This document shows, piece by piece, positions 1 through 8,250 of a DNA stretch of 47,109 nucleotides. The first letter of the stretch is position 1. The number at the start of each line of letters is the position of its first letter. The position numbers and the translations under genes are program-made. The stretch covers positions 1 to 47,109 of the forward strand of contig JAQGFW010011561.1 in assembly GCA_030463445.1 (NCBI GenBank), written 5' to 3'. The DNA comes from Euplotes aediculatus. Lineage: Eukaryota > Ciliophora > Spirotrichea > Euplotida > Euplotidae. The notes below the pieces were generated by a model. That model had not been told where the DNA came from, ran no database searches, and saw only the letters and a program-made list of their open reading frames with translations.

Positions 1-2638
1 TTATTTGAGGATTAACTGTTATTTCTGGTTTAAATTCGATATGAATTTTTTCTTCGTTTAAACTTTTCTTTACTCTTCGGTCTATTTCATCTTTAAACCT
101 TTCCGATTGCAATTCTTTAACTGTATCAAAACCAACCTCATACAGTAAACTTCTAATAGCAATATCTACCCCACTTTCATTGCACCTTACGTTTGGATTT
201 TTACCAATCCATTCTAATAATTTCAGATAAGAGAATAATGTAGGTTCGGCATTACTTTTACAAACCTCACAACTACACGGCACTTGAATCGTGGTTTTTA
301 CGCCTTTGTAGCCTTGTAGGGTGTTATCAATCGCATCCATTACCAAAACAACCAAACTTCTGGCTTCTTTTCCGTTTGCTTTGATAGAGATTTTCCTATT
401 AAAAAAATCTTCTTCAACTTGGGCCTCGCTTCCGTTATAGCTCAAATTGACGGCATTATTCCAAACTTCCGAATCCGAGACTATGTACCTACTCAACTCT
501 GCACTTAGTTGATTGACAATCCCACGTGGCATAAAATCAAAATCGTACTGCAAACGTATTGTTTTGTCAGTATTCGTCCATTGTTTTTGTTTTGGTAGCG
601 ACTTTAATCGAATAGGCAGCAAGTAATCATTGGCATTACTTTTCTTCGGAAACGCAATCTTAAACTCTTGAAGCATTTTCCTCAATAAATCTTTTCTCCG
701 AGCATAATCATCTTCGTTCCAAAGTCTGTCAAAATCCGCTTTATGGATAATGCCACATTCTTGGACATTGCCGTCATCAATGATTTTATACACGGCATTC
801 ATCGCCCATTGGGGTTGCAAAATTACCCAATCTTTTAGATATTCTTTGTCATAATACCATAAAATTATCCCCAAGTCGGCAAAGAAACGCCCGATAAGCT
901 CAATGTCTTTTTCGGTGCTAAAATTCTCCTTATCCACTTCTCTACAAATAGTCGCAAATCGCTCATAACTTACACAGTTTGCGAGTTGCTTTTCATCCGA
1001 TAGTTTCTCTCTCACCAATTTCCACGAAGCAGGTACAGGTTCGCCAATATGGGGCAGGGCAACAATCTGATGCTCAATCGCTTTTTCGAGTCTTTCTAAT
1101 CCCGCATTTTTTTTGGGTAGATTTACTTCATAATGAGGTTTTATCAGCTTAAAATTTGGATTACTGTAAAAATTACTCAGTTCGTTCCAGTGTGCCTTGT
1201 TACCATCGTGGCAAGTTTGAACCAAAATAATGGGGCTACTGCCACCAAACTGATAAATGGTTGGTATCCAATATTCAAAATTATGCGATTGAACACGGGT
1301 TGTTGCCATTAGCACATATACCGAATTATCGGTCAGGAAAAAACGATGAACAGGGAAATAGACATCTTGCCCACCAAAATCCCAAATATTTACTCTGTAT
1401 ATCTTACCTTTGGAGCCTTCAAAAGACCATTCCGAAACCTTAATTCCCCGTGTTCTTTCTTCACTTGTGGGTAAGGCTTGGCTTTTATCAATGATTCGTG
1501 TTTGCAAAGATGTCTTACCAGCCCCACCTTCACCCACCAGCGTAAGTTTAGCTTCGTAGATGTAATCTTTACCCTCTTTTTCTAATTTTTCAAAGTATCT
1601 AATAACCGCCTCTTTACCCTGCTTGATTATATCATATGGGGGAGTTCCAAAAATATTACCCCCTAAATTTATTTTCTTTTCAAAACTTTCTCCATAAACA
1701 TCGATTCCTACTCCTCTATTTAAAATTGGTAATAAAGGCTTACAATTTTTAATTTTATTATGTCTGAGGTCTAATGACGTTAAAGCATCTAAATTACTAA
1801 GAATACTAATATCGCTAATTTTATTTGAATTCAGGTTTAAAGAGTTTAGTTTCGATAAGCTACGCAGAACACTAATATCATTGATTAAATTATTACTTAG
1901 GTCTAATGACCTTAAATTTGGAAACTTGCTAAGTACATTAATATCAGCAATTCGATTAGAACTGAGGTCAAGTGAAGTTAAATTATGTAATTTATTAAGA
2001 AAATTAATGTCAATAATATTGCTACTATTTATTACTAATGAGTTTAAATTAGTAAGTATTTGAATCACACTATAATCGTTAACTTTATTATTACCCATTA
2101 ATAAAGAACTCAAACTTGGTAAATTTTGAAGAACAGAAATATCACTAATTTCATTAAGATTAATATTAAGATATTCTAACCTATTCAATTTGATTAGGAA
2201 GTTACAGTCTTGTATTCTATTGGAGTTAAGGTTTAAGGTTGTCAAATTAACTAAGTTTCCAATAAAACTATAATCGTCAATTTGATTTGAACTAAGATTT
2301 AGAGATGTTAAGTTAGGAACTTTCTGAAGAAAATTAATTTTATTGATTCGACAATCCCTTAATGATAATGATTTCAGATTTATTAATTTCTCAAGACTAT
2401 ATAATTCTTTAACATCAAAAGAGTTGAAGAAGAAACTTTTTGAAGCTATAAGATTACCTTGCTTGTCTATAAAAGAATTACCTAAATTCAGTTTTTCTAC
2501 CCAAAAGCAGTCAAATAGTACTTCAGGTAAACTATTTCTCAAACCACAATTCCCCAAATCCAAAAACTTAGCTTTTTCGGGGTCAGTTTTGTATAATTGT
2601 TTATTTTCTTCAATGAGTTTTAGGGCAAGTTCAGACAT
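1..2638 (-). CDS. ROCO-family protein (LRR-Roc-COR), C-terminus beyond the left edge
   Basis: The reading frame is open from an ATG at 2638-2636 down to base 1 with no stop, so at least 879 residues are visible and the C-terminus lies outside the window. After a roughly 87-residue N-terminus there are ten 22-residue leucine-rich repeats (about residues 88-307, DNA 1718-2377) of the SDS22/internalin-like pattern LxxLxLxxNxIxDIxxL. A Roc GTPase domain follows, with a P-loop GEGGAGKT at residues 369-376 and a switch II motif WDFGGQD at 419-425. The remainder, with the stretch DWVILQPQWAMNAVYKII, looks like a COR dimerisation domain. Bacterial ROCO proteins are cytoplasmic, dimerising GTPases related to LRRK2; their physiological role is mostly unknown. 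The LRR stretch is visibly more AT-rich than the GTPase part. What follows COR (an effector domain or nothing) cannot be seen. Confidence 0.9.
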   Translation of the reverse strand, partial: MSELALKLIEENKQLYKTDPEKAKFLDLGNCGLRNSLPEVLFDCFWVEKLNLGNSFIDKQGNLIASKSFFFNSFDVKELYSLEKLINLKSLSLRDCRINKINFLQKVPNLTSLNLSSNQIDDYSFIGNLVNLTTLNLNSNRIQDCNFLIKLNRLEYLNINLNEISDISVLQNLPSLSSLLMGNNKVNDYSVIQILTNLNSLVINSSNIIDINFLNKLHNLTSLDLSSNRIADINVLSKFPNLRSLDLSNNLINDISVLRSLSKLNSLNLNSNKISDISILSNLDALTSLDLRHNKIKNCKPLLPILNRGVGIDVYGESFEKKINLGGNIFGTPPYDIIKQGKEAVIRYFEKLEKEGKDYIYEAKLTLVGEGGAGKTSLQTRIIDKSQALPTSEERTRGIKVSEWSFEGSKGKIYRVNIWDFGGQDVYFPVHRFFLTDNSVYVLMATTRVQSHNFEYWIPTIYQFGGSSPIILVQTCHDGNKAHWNELSNFYSNPNFKLIKPHYEVNLPKKNAGLERLEKAIEHQIVALPHIGEPVPASWKLVREKLSDEKQLANCVSYERFATICREVDKENFSTEKDIELIGRFFADLGIILWYYDKEYLKDWVILQPQWAMNAVYKIIDDGNVQECGIIHKADFDRLWNEDDYARRKDLLRKMLQEFKIAFPKKSNANDYLLPIRLKSLPKQKQWTNTDKTIRLQYDFDFMPRGIVNQLSAELSRYIVSDSEVWNNAVNLSYNGSEAQVEEDFFNRKISIKANGKEARSLVVLVMDAIDNTLQGYKGVKTTIQVPCSCEVCKSNAEPTLFSYLKLLEWIGKNPNVRCNESGVDIAIRSLLYEVGFDTVKELQSERFKDEIDRRVKKSLNEEKIHIEFKPEITVNPQI
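1718..2377 (-). repeat. 66-bp-period coding repeat (ten leucine-rich repeats)
   Basis: Ten consecutive 22-residue LRR units are encoded with a strict 66-bp period inside the ROCO gene. Units 7, 8 and 9 are the most alike (LDLSSNRIADI, LDLSNNLINDI, LNLNSNKISDI), while units 5, 6 and 10 are the most diverged. Such arrays can expand or contract by recombination. Confidence 0.85.
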
Positions 2639-2737
2639 AGCTTGGAGTTGTTCTGTTTTCTATCTCCTAAAAATACAAGTTTTTGGTTTAATTGCTATGC
2701 TCTATTTATTTTTCGGTATGTGGGTTTTATTGGTTTT

Positions 2738-2780
2738 ATAAAAAAATTGCGGCACGCCTAATACAAACGTACCGCAATTG
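2738..2780 (-). terminator. Rho-independent terminator of the DUF1080 gene
   Basis: Read on the minus strand, the arm AATTGCGG(T)ACG and its complement CGT(G)CCGCAATT flank a short loop and are followed by a run of seven T. It lies 20 bases past the DUF1080 stop and about 100 bases before the ROCO start, so it separates the two minus-strand genes. Confidence 0.75.
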
Positions 2781-2799
2781 CTTCCTGTAGCCTTCTATA

Positions 2800-3729
2800 T
2801 CATTTGGCAGGCGTTAGCAAAATATTTCGGTATTCAATCGGCCCGTGGTCGCCCTGAAACATTATCGGGCCGGCTTCGGCTTCGTTACAATCAATCGCTC
2901 CGCCTGTTATGCCGGGTATTTCGTTTTTGTAAATAATTACTTTTCCGTTCAGCACCACCGTAACCACTCTACCAATGAGCGTAATATCAAAACTCTGCCA
3001 TTCGCCCGCTTTTTTGGCAGGGAGGTACAGAGGCTGAATAAACCCATAGATTCCACCTAAATCGCCCACCGAAGGCTCTTTGCCGTAGCTATCCATGATT
3101 TGTACTTCGTAGCGTCCACGTAGATAAACTCCGCTGTTGCTACCTTCGGGAACTCTGAATTCTACGTGCAATTTAAAGTCATCGAACTTCGCTGTTGTAC
3201 GGATATTCGCCCCCGATTTTGGGCTTTTCATTACGCCGTTTTCAACAATCCATTGGCTTGGCTGTCCGAAAGTATCCCAACCGTCGAGATTTCTGCCATT
3301 AAAAAGTCTAATCGGAGTTCCCCAAACAGGCGTTTTTGGCTTTATCAAACGTGGAGCCCTCACTCCTACCCAATTTACAACCTCACCGTTGGGCATATTC
3401 ATCGTACCAGTCAATACATCGTTTTCGAGTTTGGCTTCTACAACCAAATCTTTTTCTTCCCTTTCCCACTGCGGCGGAATCGAAAACGACATCTTGTTAT
3501 CGTTGAAATAAATCCGAGAGATAGGTCTGGCACTTCCGCCATCGGCAACAAAACGACCATTGAGGTATTTTACGCCCGAATGCGTTACTTCGAGCCACGA
3601 AGGCACTTTTCGGTCGCCACGTGTAACGGTAATATCCCAACGACCCTCGATATGCTGAGCCAGTAGCAAATTACTTGCTGTGAGCATCGTAAATACTAAT
3701 AAGATGCAGGTTTTATAAGTTTTTTTCAT
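2800..3729 (-). CDS. Secreted 3-keto-disaccharide hydrolase (DUF1080) family protein
   Basis: 309 residues. A signal peptide (MKKTYKTCILLVFTMLTAS...LLAQ) is followed by a beta-rich domain of about 100 residues, then a DUF1080 domain at about residues 135-307 with typical LFNGRNLDGWD, GSNSGVYLRGRYEVQIMDSYG and QGDHGPIEYRNI stretches. The DUF1080 fold is a concanavalin-like jelly roll; characterised members hydrolyse 3-keto-glycosides after a separate dehydrogenase oxidises the sugar C3. The protein should act in the periplasm or at the surface. It has its own terminator downstream and a divergent neighbour upstream, so it is probably transcribed alone. The N-terminal extra domain is not one I can name. 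A second DUF1080 gene is at 16607-17347. Confidence 0.88.
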   Translation of the reverse strand: MKKTYKTCILLVFTMLTASNLLLAQHIEGRWDITVTRGDRKVPSWLEVTHSGVKYLNGRFVADGGSARPISRIYFNDNKMSFSIPPQWEREEKDLVVEAKLENDVLTGTMNMPNGEVVNWVGVRAPRLIKPKTPVWGTPIRLFNGRNLDGWDTFGQPSQWIVENGVMKSPKSGANIRTTAKFDDFKLHVEFRVPEGSNSGVYLRGRYEVQIMDSYGKEPSVGDLGGIYGFIQPLYLPAKKAGEWQSFDITLIGRVVTVVLNGKVIIYKNEIPGITGGAIDCNEAEAGPIMFQGDHGPIEYRNILLTPAK

Positions 3730-3820
3730 TGAATAATTGAGATTAACGGTTGAATGTTCAAACTAAATACAATTATATGTGGTATCAAAACTCATGGCTT
3801 TAGTATTTTTTAAAAAATTG

Positions 3821-3864
3821 TTTGCGTGATTTAACTTTAATACTTTACTTTGTAAAACAAAGTA
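3821..3864 (+). promoter_or_regulatory. Possible promoter with overlapping palindrome
   Basis: A TTTG at 3821 is followed about 20 bases later by TACTTTG (3846-3852), close to the Bacteroidetes -33/-7 consensus. The -7 element is one arm of a perfect palindrome, TACTTTGT-AAA-ACAAAGTA (3846-3864), so it could be an operator. It lies 28-46 bases before the small membrane protein gene. Confidence 0.4.
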
Positions 3865-3891
3865 CTTTCAAATCAAATAAAGCATAAAATT

Positions 3892-4182
3892 ATGACAGCT
3901 AAAAACAACCGATTGACAATCATTTTTGCAGTAGCGGGTTTACTATTATTATTGCCATTGGTAGCAATGCAATTCACAAACGAAGTAAAATGGTCGGTGT
4001 TCGATTTCGTCGTGGCGGGCGTTTTACTTTTCGGAACTGGTGGGTTAATCGAACTGGCTCTTAGAAAAATCAAAGAAGTAAAACAACGTTTTTGGATTGT
4101 AGCCGCAATACTCCTTGCGTTATTTTTAGTCTGGGCCGAGTTGGCCGTGGGAATCTTCGGAACTCCTTTTGCAGGGAACTAA
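3892..4182 (+). CDS. Small three-helix membrane protein of unknown function
   Basis: 96 residues with three hydrophobic segments at about residues 8-28, 35-55 and 66-90, a short basic loop (RKIKEVKQR) between the second and third, and no enzyme motif. It resembles small hypothetical inner-membrane proteins common in Bacteroidetes, often found near PadR or XRE regulators, but I cannot assign a function. The ATG at 3892 follows an AT-rich leader with a palindrome. It converges on the decayed LytTR gene just downstream. Confidence 0.7.
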   Translation: MTAKNNRLTIIFAVAGLLLLLPLVAMQFTNEVKWSVFDFVVAGVLLFGTGGLIELALRKIKEVKQRFWIVAAILLALFLVWAELAVGIFGTPFAGN

Positions 4183-4190
4183 AACTACCG

Positions 4191-4466
4191 CTATTTACTC
4201 AACAATTTATTTTTGACGACCATCTCTATCACTTGTTCTCTCATATTGCGACTGATAGGGATGGTTTGTTTTTGAATCGTCGCCATCATTATTTTCAAGG
4301 CTTTCGGCTTTCGATACTGCAATCAAGTAAGACTTATGAACGCTTGGGGAGTTAACAGAATCAAGGTATTCTTCCACTGTTTTTAGTGGCAAAAGGGTCA
4401 TAAATTTGCCTTAGGTGGTGTGTATCATCACGTAGTTTTGTGGGTCTTTGCTAATAAAATTTCTTA
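4191..4466 (-). pseudogene. Decayed LytTR response-regulator C-terminal domain
   Basis: Read on the minus strand the segment gives PQNYVMIHTT, stop, GKFMTLLPLKTVEEYL, then VHKSYLIAVSKAESLENN and, after a frame change near 4270, TIPISRNMREQVIEMVVKNKLL before a TAG at 4191. Each piece aligns in order with the intact LytTR protein at 5697-6416 (QNYVIIFTVRGKYMTLLPLK, VHKSYIVAIHKINSIENQ, IPISRTMRDSILRIVVENNLL). The receiver domain is gone, there is an in-frame stop and at least one frameshift. It is probably a relic of a paralogous LytTR gene. The 64-residue open frame inside it (4207-4401) should not be annotated as a gene. Confidence 0.8.
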
Positions 4467-4493
4467 AATCAAAAGTTCATTTGCCAACACCTT

Positions 4494-4988
4494 TTACATC
4501 ATACCCGCACTTGACCCAGACATCGCCGCTATAAAATAATTGGCAGCGTAAACCCCGAGCAATAACAATAATGGGTCTTTTGAAGGATTCTCGTCTGTAA
4601 TACCATATTCGATTTCATAATTGTACTGAAATGCTCTCCAATTAAATTTAGGGTCAAGCTGAATTATTTTTTCTCCATTTCTATTTTCAATGATGTATTT
4701 TCCACGAAAAAACTGATTCAATTTTAATACATATTCATGCCCATCTTGATACGAAATTACGATTTCACCCCGCCAATTCATCACTAATTTGGCAATGCCA
4801 ACTTCGTTTTGTGAAACAGTAATACTTGTTTGGAAAACACCATCGGGTTTAATTCTGAAGACATCGTTATTGGCCAATTTAATCTCCGCTTTTAAAAAAA
4901 ATAGGGATTCATAAATGAGTTCACCCACCAATTGATTATTATCAGTAAGTTGAAACGTTTTATTATCAGTCGAATAAGCTTTCATCAT
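4494..4988 (-). CDS. Beta-rich protein with C-terminal hydrophobic segment, unknown function
   Basis: 164 residues from the ATG at 4988; a longer reading from a TTG at 5009 would overlap the upstream XRE gene and is less likely. The body is a series of short beta strands (KYIIENRNGEKIIQLD, GIAKLVMNWRGEIVISY) that recalls the LURP-one/tubby-C-like fold, and the last 30 residues hold a hydrophobic stretch (LLLLLGVYAANYFIAAMSG). The fold suggestion rests on strand pattern only. It is the last gene of a three-gene minus-strand cassette (membrane protein, XRE regulator, this protein), 13 bases after the XRE stop, so it is probably co-transcribed. Confidence 0.65.
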   Translation of the reverse strand: MMKAYSTDNKTFQLTDNNQLVGELIYESLFFLKAEIKLANNDVFRIKPDGVFQTSITVSQNEVGIAKLVMNWRGEIVISYQDGHEYVLKLNQFFRGKYIIENRNGEKIIQLDPKFNWRAFQYNYEIEYGITDENPSKDPLLLLLGVYAANYFIAAMSGSSAGMM

Positions 4989-5001
4989 ATTTCTGTTTAA
5001 T

Positions 5002-5208
5002 TTATTCAAAATCAGTATCTTCTAATATAAAAATTTCCTCTACTGGTGTTCCGAATACATTAGCCATTTTAAGTGCCAATAAGGTAGATGGTACAAACTT
5101 TCCCGTTTCTATCGAGTTCATCGCTTGTCTCGAAATGCCAATCTTTTCGGCCAAATCTGCCTGTGTCCAATTTTTTTTTGCTCTTTCTACTTTTATCGTG
5201 TTTTTCAT
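5002..5208 (-). CDS. XRE-family HTH transcriptional regulator
   Basis: 68 residues, nearly all a Cro/C1-type helix-turn-helix: WTQADLAEKIGISRQAMNSIETGKFVPS is the two-helix core plus the conserved ETGK turn. It is the short YozG-like type without a ligand domain. Its ATG overlaps the stop of the upstream membrane-protein gene (ATGA-type overlap at 5205-5208), indicating translational coupling. Such small XRE regulators usually control their own operon; a TGTCAA-N6-TTGACA palindrome at 5635-5652 next to the likely promoter is a candidate operator. Confidence 0.9.
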   Translation of the reverse strand: MKNTIKVERAKKNWTQADLAEKIGISRQAMNSIETGKFVPSTLLALKMANVFGTPVEEIFILEDTDFE

Positions 5209-5588
5209 TTGTATTTGCTATTTGAGAAAATTAACCCGACAATGTAAAACAAAAAGAACAAAGGAAAAATATACAAAAAACTTATACCCTCAAATCCCAA
5301 TGCTTTGGCTATTTGTGCCATACCCAATATCATTACCAAAAGCAATGACATCAAAAAGGCGATAATAACAGCTTCTAATTGGATTCTAATTTGAACCTCA
5401 TCCATCATTTTTATACTTCGTATTAGGGTAAATGTATAAATTCCAAATACGATTGCGTTTATACCAATTATGAGTAAAATTATGGGTACAGAAGCGATGT
5501 ATTTGGACAAAATGAATACACTGATTGGGAATATGACAGCAAAAATCAATGCCCAAATAACATTACGTCTATTTACTTGTTTTTTCAT
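5205..5588 (-). CDS. Four-helix membrane protein paired with the XRE regulator
   Basis: 127 residues with four hydrophobic segments (about 10-30, 33-53, 72-92 and 100-120) and a short cytoplasmic loop containing RSIKMMDEVQIRIQLEA. No catalytic motif is visible. It is translationally coupled to the XRE gene by a 4-base overlap. XRE plus small membrane protein pairs are widespread in Bacteroidetes and Firmicutes; the membrane partner may sense an envelope signal, but this is inference. First gene of the cassette; its upstream region carries a Bacteroidetes-type promoter. Confidence 0.75.
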   Translation of the reverse strand: MKKQVNRRNVIWALIFAVIFPISVFILSKYIASVPIILLIIGINAIVFGIYTFTLIRSIKMMDEVQIRIQLEAVIIAFLMSLLLVMILGMAQIAKALGFEGISFLYIFPLFFLFYIVGLIFSNSKYK

Positions 5589-5610
5589 ATTATGTCGTTT
5601 TATTATGACA

Positions 5611-5652
5611 CAAAGATAATTATATATTTCTTTTTGTCAAGTATAATTGACA
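5611..5652 (-). promoter_or_regulatory. Promoter and candidate operator of the membrane protein/XRE cassette
   Basis: On the minus strand TTG (5640-5638), 19 bases, then TATCTTTG (5618-5611) fits the Bacteroidetes TTTG/TAnnTTTG promoter. The upstream element is part of an inverted repeat TGTCAA-N6-TTGACA (5635-5652), well placed for autoregulation by the XRE protein. The distance to the ATG at 5588 is about 23 bases. Confidence 0.5.
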
Positions 5653-5696
5653 TATTTTTAAAAAAAAAAGAGTAAAGATAAAATTAGAAGATAACC

Positions 5697-6416
5697 CTAT
5701 CGCTTAAGCAAATTATTTTCTACCACTATTCGGAGTATGCTGTCACGCATAGTACGACTAATAGGTATTCGATGGGATTCAATTAAAATTTCTTGATTTT
5801 CGATTGAATTAATCTTATGAATAGCCACAATGTAGGATTTATGAACTTTCAGAAATTTTGATGGCTTTAAAAAATTTTCTACCGATTTTAAAGGCAACAA
5901 TGTCATGTATTTCCCTCTGACGGTGAAGATAATGACATAGTTCTGCAATGCCTGAACAAACAATATTTCGTCAATTAAAATCCGCTCATAGCGGCTTTCA
6001 CATTTTACAAAAATATACTCAGGTTCTTGCTGTATGGAGCTTTGAGATTGGTTCTTGAGCGAGTACAACTCTTTGGCTTTGTTGGTAGCCTTAAAGAAAC
6101 GATTGAAGGTAATGGGTTTGAGCAGGTAATCTACCACATCAAACTGAAAACCTTCAAGTGCATAGTTTGGGAAGGCTGTCGTCAGAATCACCATTGGTAG
6201 ATTGGTCTTGATTTTCAGGAAATCAAGGCCTGTCATGTGTGGCATTTGAATATCCAAGAAAATGAGGTCAATTACCTGACTTTCAAGTATTTTATTGAGT
6301 TCTATGGGATTTTCGGCAACACCAATTAGGCTGAGATAATCAATCACCTCGACGTATTTTGTTAGTCCTTCACTTGCCAAAGGTTCATCATCAACTATAA
6401 CCGTTTTCAGTTTCAT
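5697..6416 (-). CDS. LytTR-family two-component response regulator
   Basis: 239 residues. The receiver domain (about 3-120) has the acidic pair D9-D10, the phospho-acceptor D55 in FLDIQMP and the conserved lysine K100 in YLLKP. The LytTR DNA-binding domain (about 135-235) has FVKCESRYERI, QNYVIIFT, FLKVHKSYIVAI and IPISRTMRDSIL. LytTR domains bind pairs of direct repeats rather than palindromes. The gene starts 10 bases after the kinase stop, so it is co-transcribed with the histidine kinase. Targets are not known; the adjacent secreted protein and the divergent outer-membrane barrel gene are the obvious candidates. Confidence 0.95.
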   Translation of the reverse strand: MKLKTVIVDDEPLASEGLTKYVEVIDYLSLIGVAENPIELNKILESQVIDLIFLDIQMPHMTGLDFLKIKTNLPMVILTTAFPNYALEGFQFDVVDYLLKPITFNRFFKATNKAKELYSLKNQSQSSIQQEPEYIFVKCESRYERILIDEILFVQALQNYVIIFTVRGKYMTLLPLKSVENFLKPSKFLKVHKSYIVAIHKINSIENQEILIESHRIPISRTMRDSILRIVVENNLLKR

Positions 6417-6426
6417 TTTAAATGGC

Positions 6427-7509
6427 CTAATTCAAATGGATTATTAAGTTAACGCTAAATTTATCACTTGATTTTTCGATTTTTAAATGGTGTTTTACGG
6501 GATAAACTAAATCTAAACGTCTCTTCACATTTTTCAAACCAATACCGGCACTTTCTTTATTGGCTTCGCCACTACAACTATTTTCTATTCTTAGTTTTAA
6601 AACCCCCGAATCCGTCACCAAACACTGAAGTTTTATAAAATTCTTTTGTGTTTTCCCTTTTGAAACGTGCTTAAAGGCATTTTCTACAAAAGGCAACAAA
6701 ATAAATGGTGCTATTTTAAATCCTTGAGCCGACTCATGGTCAATTTCAAATGAAAGCTCGGTTTGTTTTTTGTTGAGCCGTAACGTTTCCAATTCGATAA
6801 AATTTTCTAAAAATTGCAAGTCATTGGTTAGTGAAATTTCTTGGTCGTTACACTCATATAGCTGATAACGAAGCATATCGGAGAAATTTGCCAGTGATTC
6901 TGAGGCCAAATCGGGGTTTTTGTGAATCAACACAAAAATAGAGTTGATGGTATTAAACAAAAAATGTGGGTTGATTTGAGCTTTTAGATATTTCAATTCG
7001 GTTTCGAGGTTCTCTTTTTCCAGAGTCAGCCGTTTTCTTTCGGCTATGAGCCAGTTTTTGCCCAATTTGATACTCATGGCTAAGGTCATAGACCCCACAG
7101 TAGATGAAAGTGCCGCTGTAGAAAAGATGATAAACCATTGGTCGGGGCGTTTGCCAAACAACTCAAAAAATGTAAGTTTTGACCAGTAGGCATTCAAAAA
7201 ATAGCCAGCCGTAATTAAACCCGTGCAAATCAAAATGGTAATAATCAAAAACAAAAAATAACTGCGGTATTTGCCAAGATACAAATACTTGGGTATCAGA
7301 TAATACAAATTAAAATAAGCCGCTGCTGCTTGAAAGATAATGTATCCAATGAATTTGACGGGTATTTCACCACTAAAAAGATAATCAAACACCCCTCTAA
7401 AGCTACCGATATTTATCACCAACCAAAGCAAATGATTGGCAATCCAGAATGGAATATGGTAGATTTTATATTTAAAGAACCAATGTTGGTTTGGCGTGTT
7501 CGATTCCAA
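6427..7509 (-). CDS. LytS/YehU-type sensor histidine kinase
   Basis: 360 residues. Four hydrophobic segments in the first 150 residues form the membrane sensor, then a coiled linker (AERKRLTLEKENLETELKYLKAQ), the His_kinase box INPHFLFNTINSI with the phospho-accepting H182, and an HATPase domain with FILLPFVENAFKHV (N box) and GIGLKNVKRRL (G box). It should autophosphorylate and pass phosphate to the LytTR regulator encoded immediately downstream. There is no large periplasmic domain, so the signal is probably sensed within or near the membrane. It starts 9 bases after the stop of the secreted protein gene upstream. Confidence 0.95.
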   Translation of the reverse strand: MESNTPNQHWFFKYKIYHIPFWIANHLLWLVINIGSFRGVFDYLFSGEIPVKFIGYIIFQAAAAYFNLYYLIPKYLYLGKYRSYFLFLIITILICTGLITAGYFLNAYWSKLTFFELFGKRPDQWFIIFSTAALSSTVGSMTLAMSIKLGKNWLIAERKRLTLEKENLETELKYLKAQINPHFLFNTINSIFVLIHKNPDLASESLANFSDMLRYQLYECNDQEISLTNDLQFLENFIELETLRLNKKQTELSFEIDHESAQGFKIAPFILLPFVENAFKHVSKGKTQKNFIKLQCLVTDSGVLKLRIENSCSGEANKESAGIGLKNVKRRLDLVYPVKHHLKIEKSSDKFSVNLIIHLN

Positions 7510-7518
7510 GTTGATTTG

Positions 7519-8052
7519 TTATTTTTTGATGATTCTTACAAAAGTACCGCCATAAAAAAGCCCAGTGGGCTGTCCGCTGGCATTGTATTGTACTGATTTC
7601 AATAGGTATTCGTTGTCATTGACCCACACATACGAATACTTTCTAAATGTGCCTTCGGCTTCATCGGCAAAGGATATTTTCAGAAACACATCACCATTTT
7701 CATTGACTGTGCCTTTACCTACGCCAGCACGGCTTGTGCCAAAACTCGACAGGTGGTCAACTTCCTTTTTTACAGGATTGTACGACCAAAAAATATGCCC
7801 AAAAGGTGGTACGCCATCAATCACGGCGAGCAAACTATTGTCAGTATTCAGTGCTTGACAAATGGTATGATGTTTCGGGATTTTTATGTTTTCATCTGCA
7901 CCTCCCCAATTTTGCGACCAATTATCGTCCTTCAAAGTCCATTCTCCAATGAATTTTTGAAATGGATTTGTTGGTTTTGTGTTAATTTGAGAATAGCTTT
8001 TTTCAAAAATACTGAATACTAAAACTAAGATTAATATAGGTAGCTTTTTCAT
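7519..8052 (-). CDS. Secreted DUF1579/lipocalin-like protein
   Basis: 177 residues with a signal peptide (MKKLPILILVLVFSIFEKSYSQ). The mature part begins FQKFIGEWTLKDDNW and ends YGGTFVRIIKK, with alternating beta strands, which fits the DUF1579-like beta-barrel proteins that usually start with F-x-G-x-W. No catalytic residues are evident. It is the first gene of a three-gene operon with the LytS kinase and LytTR regulator (9- and 10-base gaps), so it may be a periplasmic accessory or ligand-binding protein of that system; this is inference from position. Confidence 0.75.
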   Translation of the reverse strand: MKKLPILILVLVFSIFEKSYSQINTKPTNPFQKFIGEWTLKDDNWSQNWGGADENIKIPKHHTICQALNTDNSLLAVIDGVPPFGHIFWSYNPVKKEVDHLSSFGTSRAGVGKGTVNENGDVFLKISFADEAEGTFRKYSYVWVNDNEYLLKSVQYNASGQPTGLFYGGTFVRIIKK

Positions 8053-8103
8053 AAACTTCGCATTTCATTTTCAATTCACAATTTAAGACCTTACAACTTT
8101 TAT

Positions 8104-8135
8104 TTATTAGCTTATTGACGAATGGTAGCTAATAA
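8104..8135. promoter_or_regulatory. Inverted repeat in the divergent intergenic region
   Basis: TTATTAGCT, 14 bases, AGCTAATAA: a perfect 9-base inverted repeat in the 198-base gap between the divergent LytSR operon and the outer-membrane barrel gene. ACAACTTTTA also occurs twice in this gap (about 8093 and 8211). These are candidate regulator-binding sites; nothing in the sequence says which protein binds. Confidence 0.35.
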
Positions 8136-8250
8136 TTGACCAAATGCAAAAACACGTTAATCTTACACATTATCAAGAATATCAGTCAGTTCGTCATTCC
8201 TAAAAAAATACAACTTTTACTTTTATTTTCTTTGAATCAAAAACAAGAAA

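Noticed and set aside
1718-2377. 66-bp period as a non-coding tandem repeat or CRISPR
   Set aside because: The period is exactly 22 codons with LRR consensus in one frame, so it is a protein repeat.
1261-2741. Three small plus-strand open frames (1261-1443, 1881-2063, 2343-2741)
   Set aside because: They lie antisense within the continuous ROCO coding frame, have no family features, and are shadows of it.
4207-4401. 64-residue minus-strand open frame as a gene
   Set aside because: It is a piece of a decayed LytTR gene: the matching sequence continues in another frame downstream and past a stop upstream.
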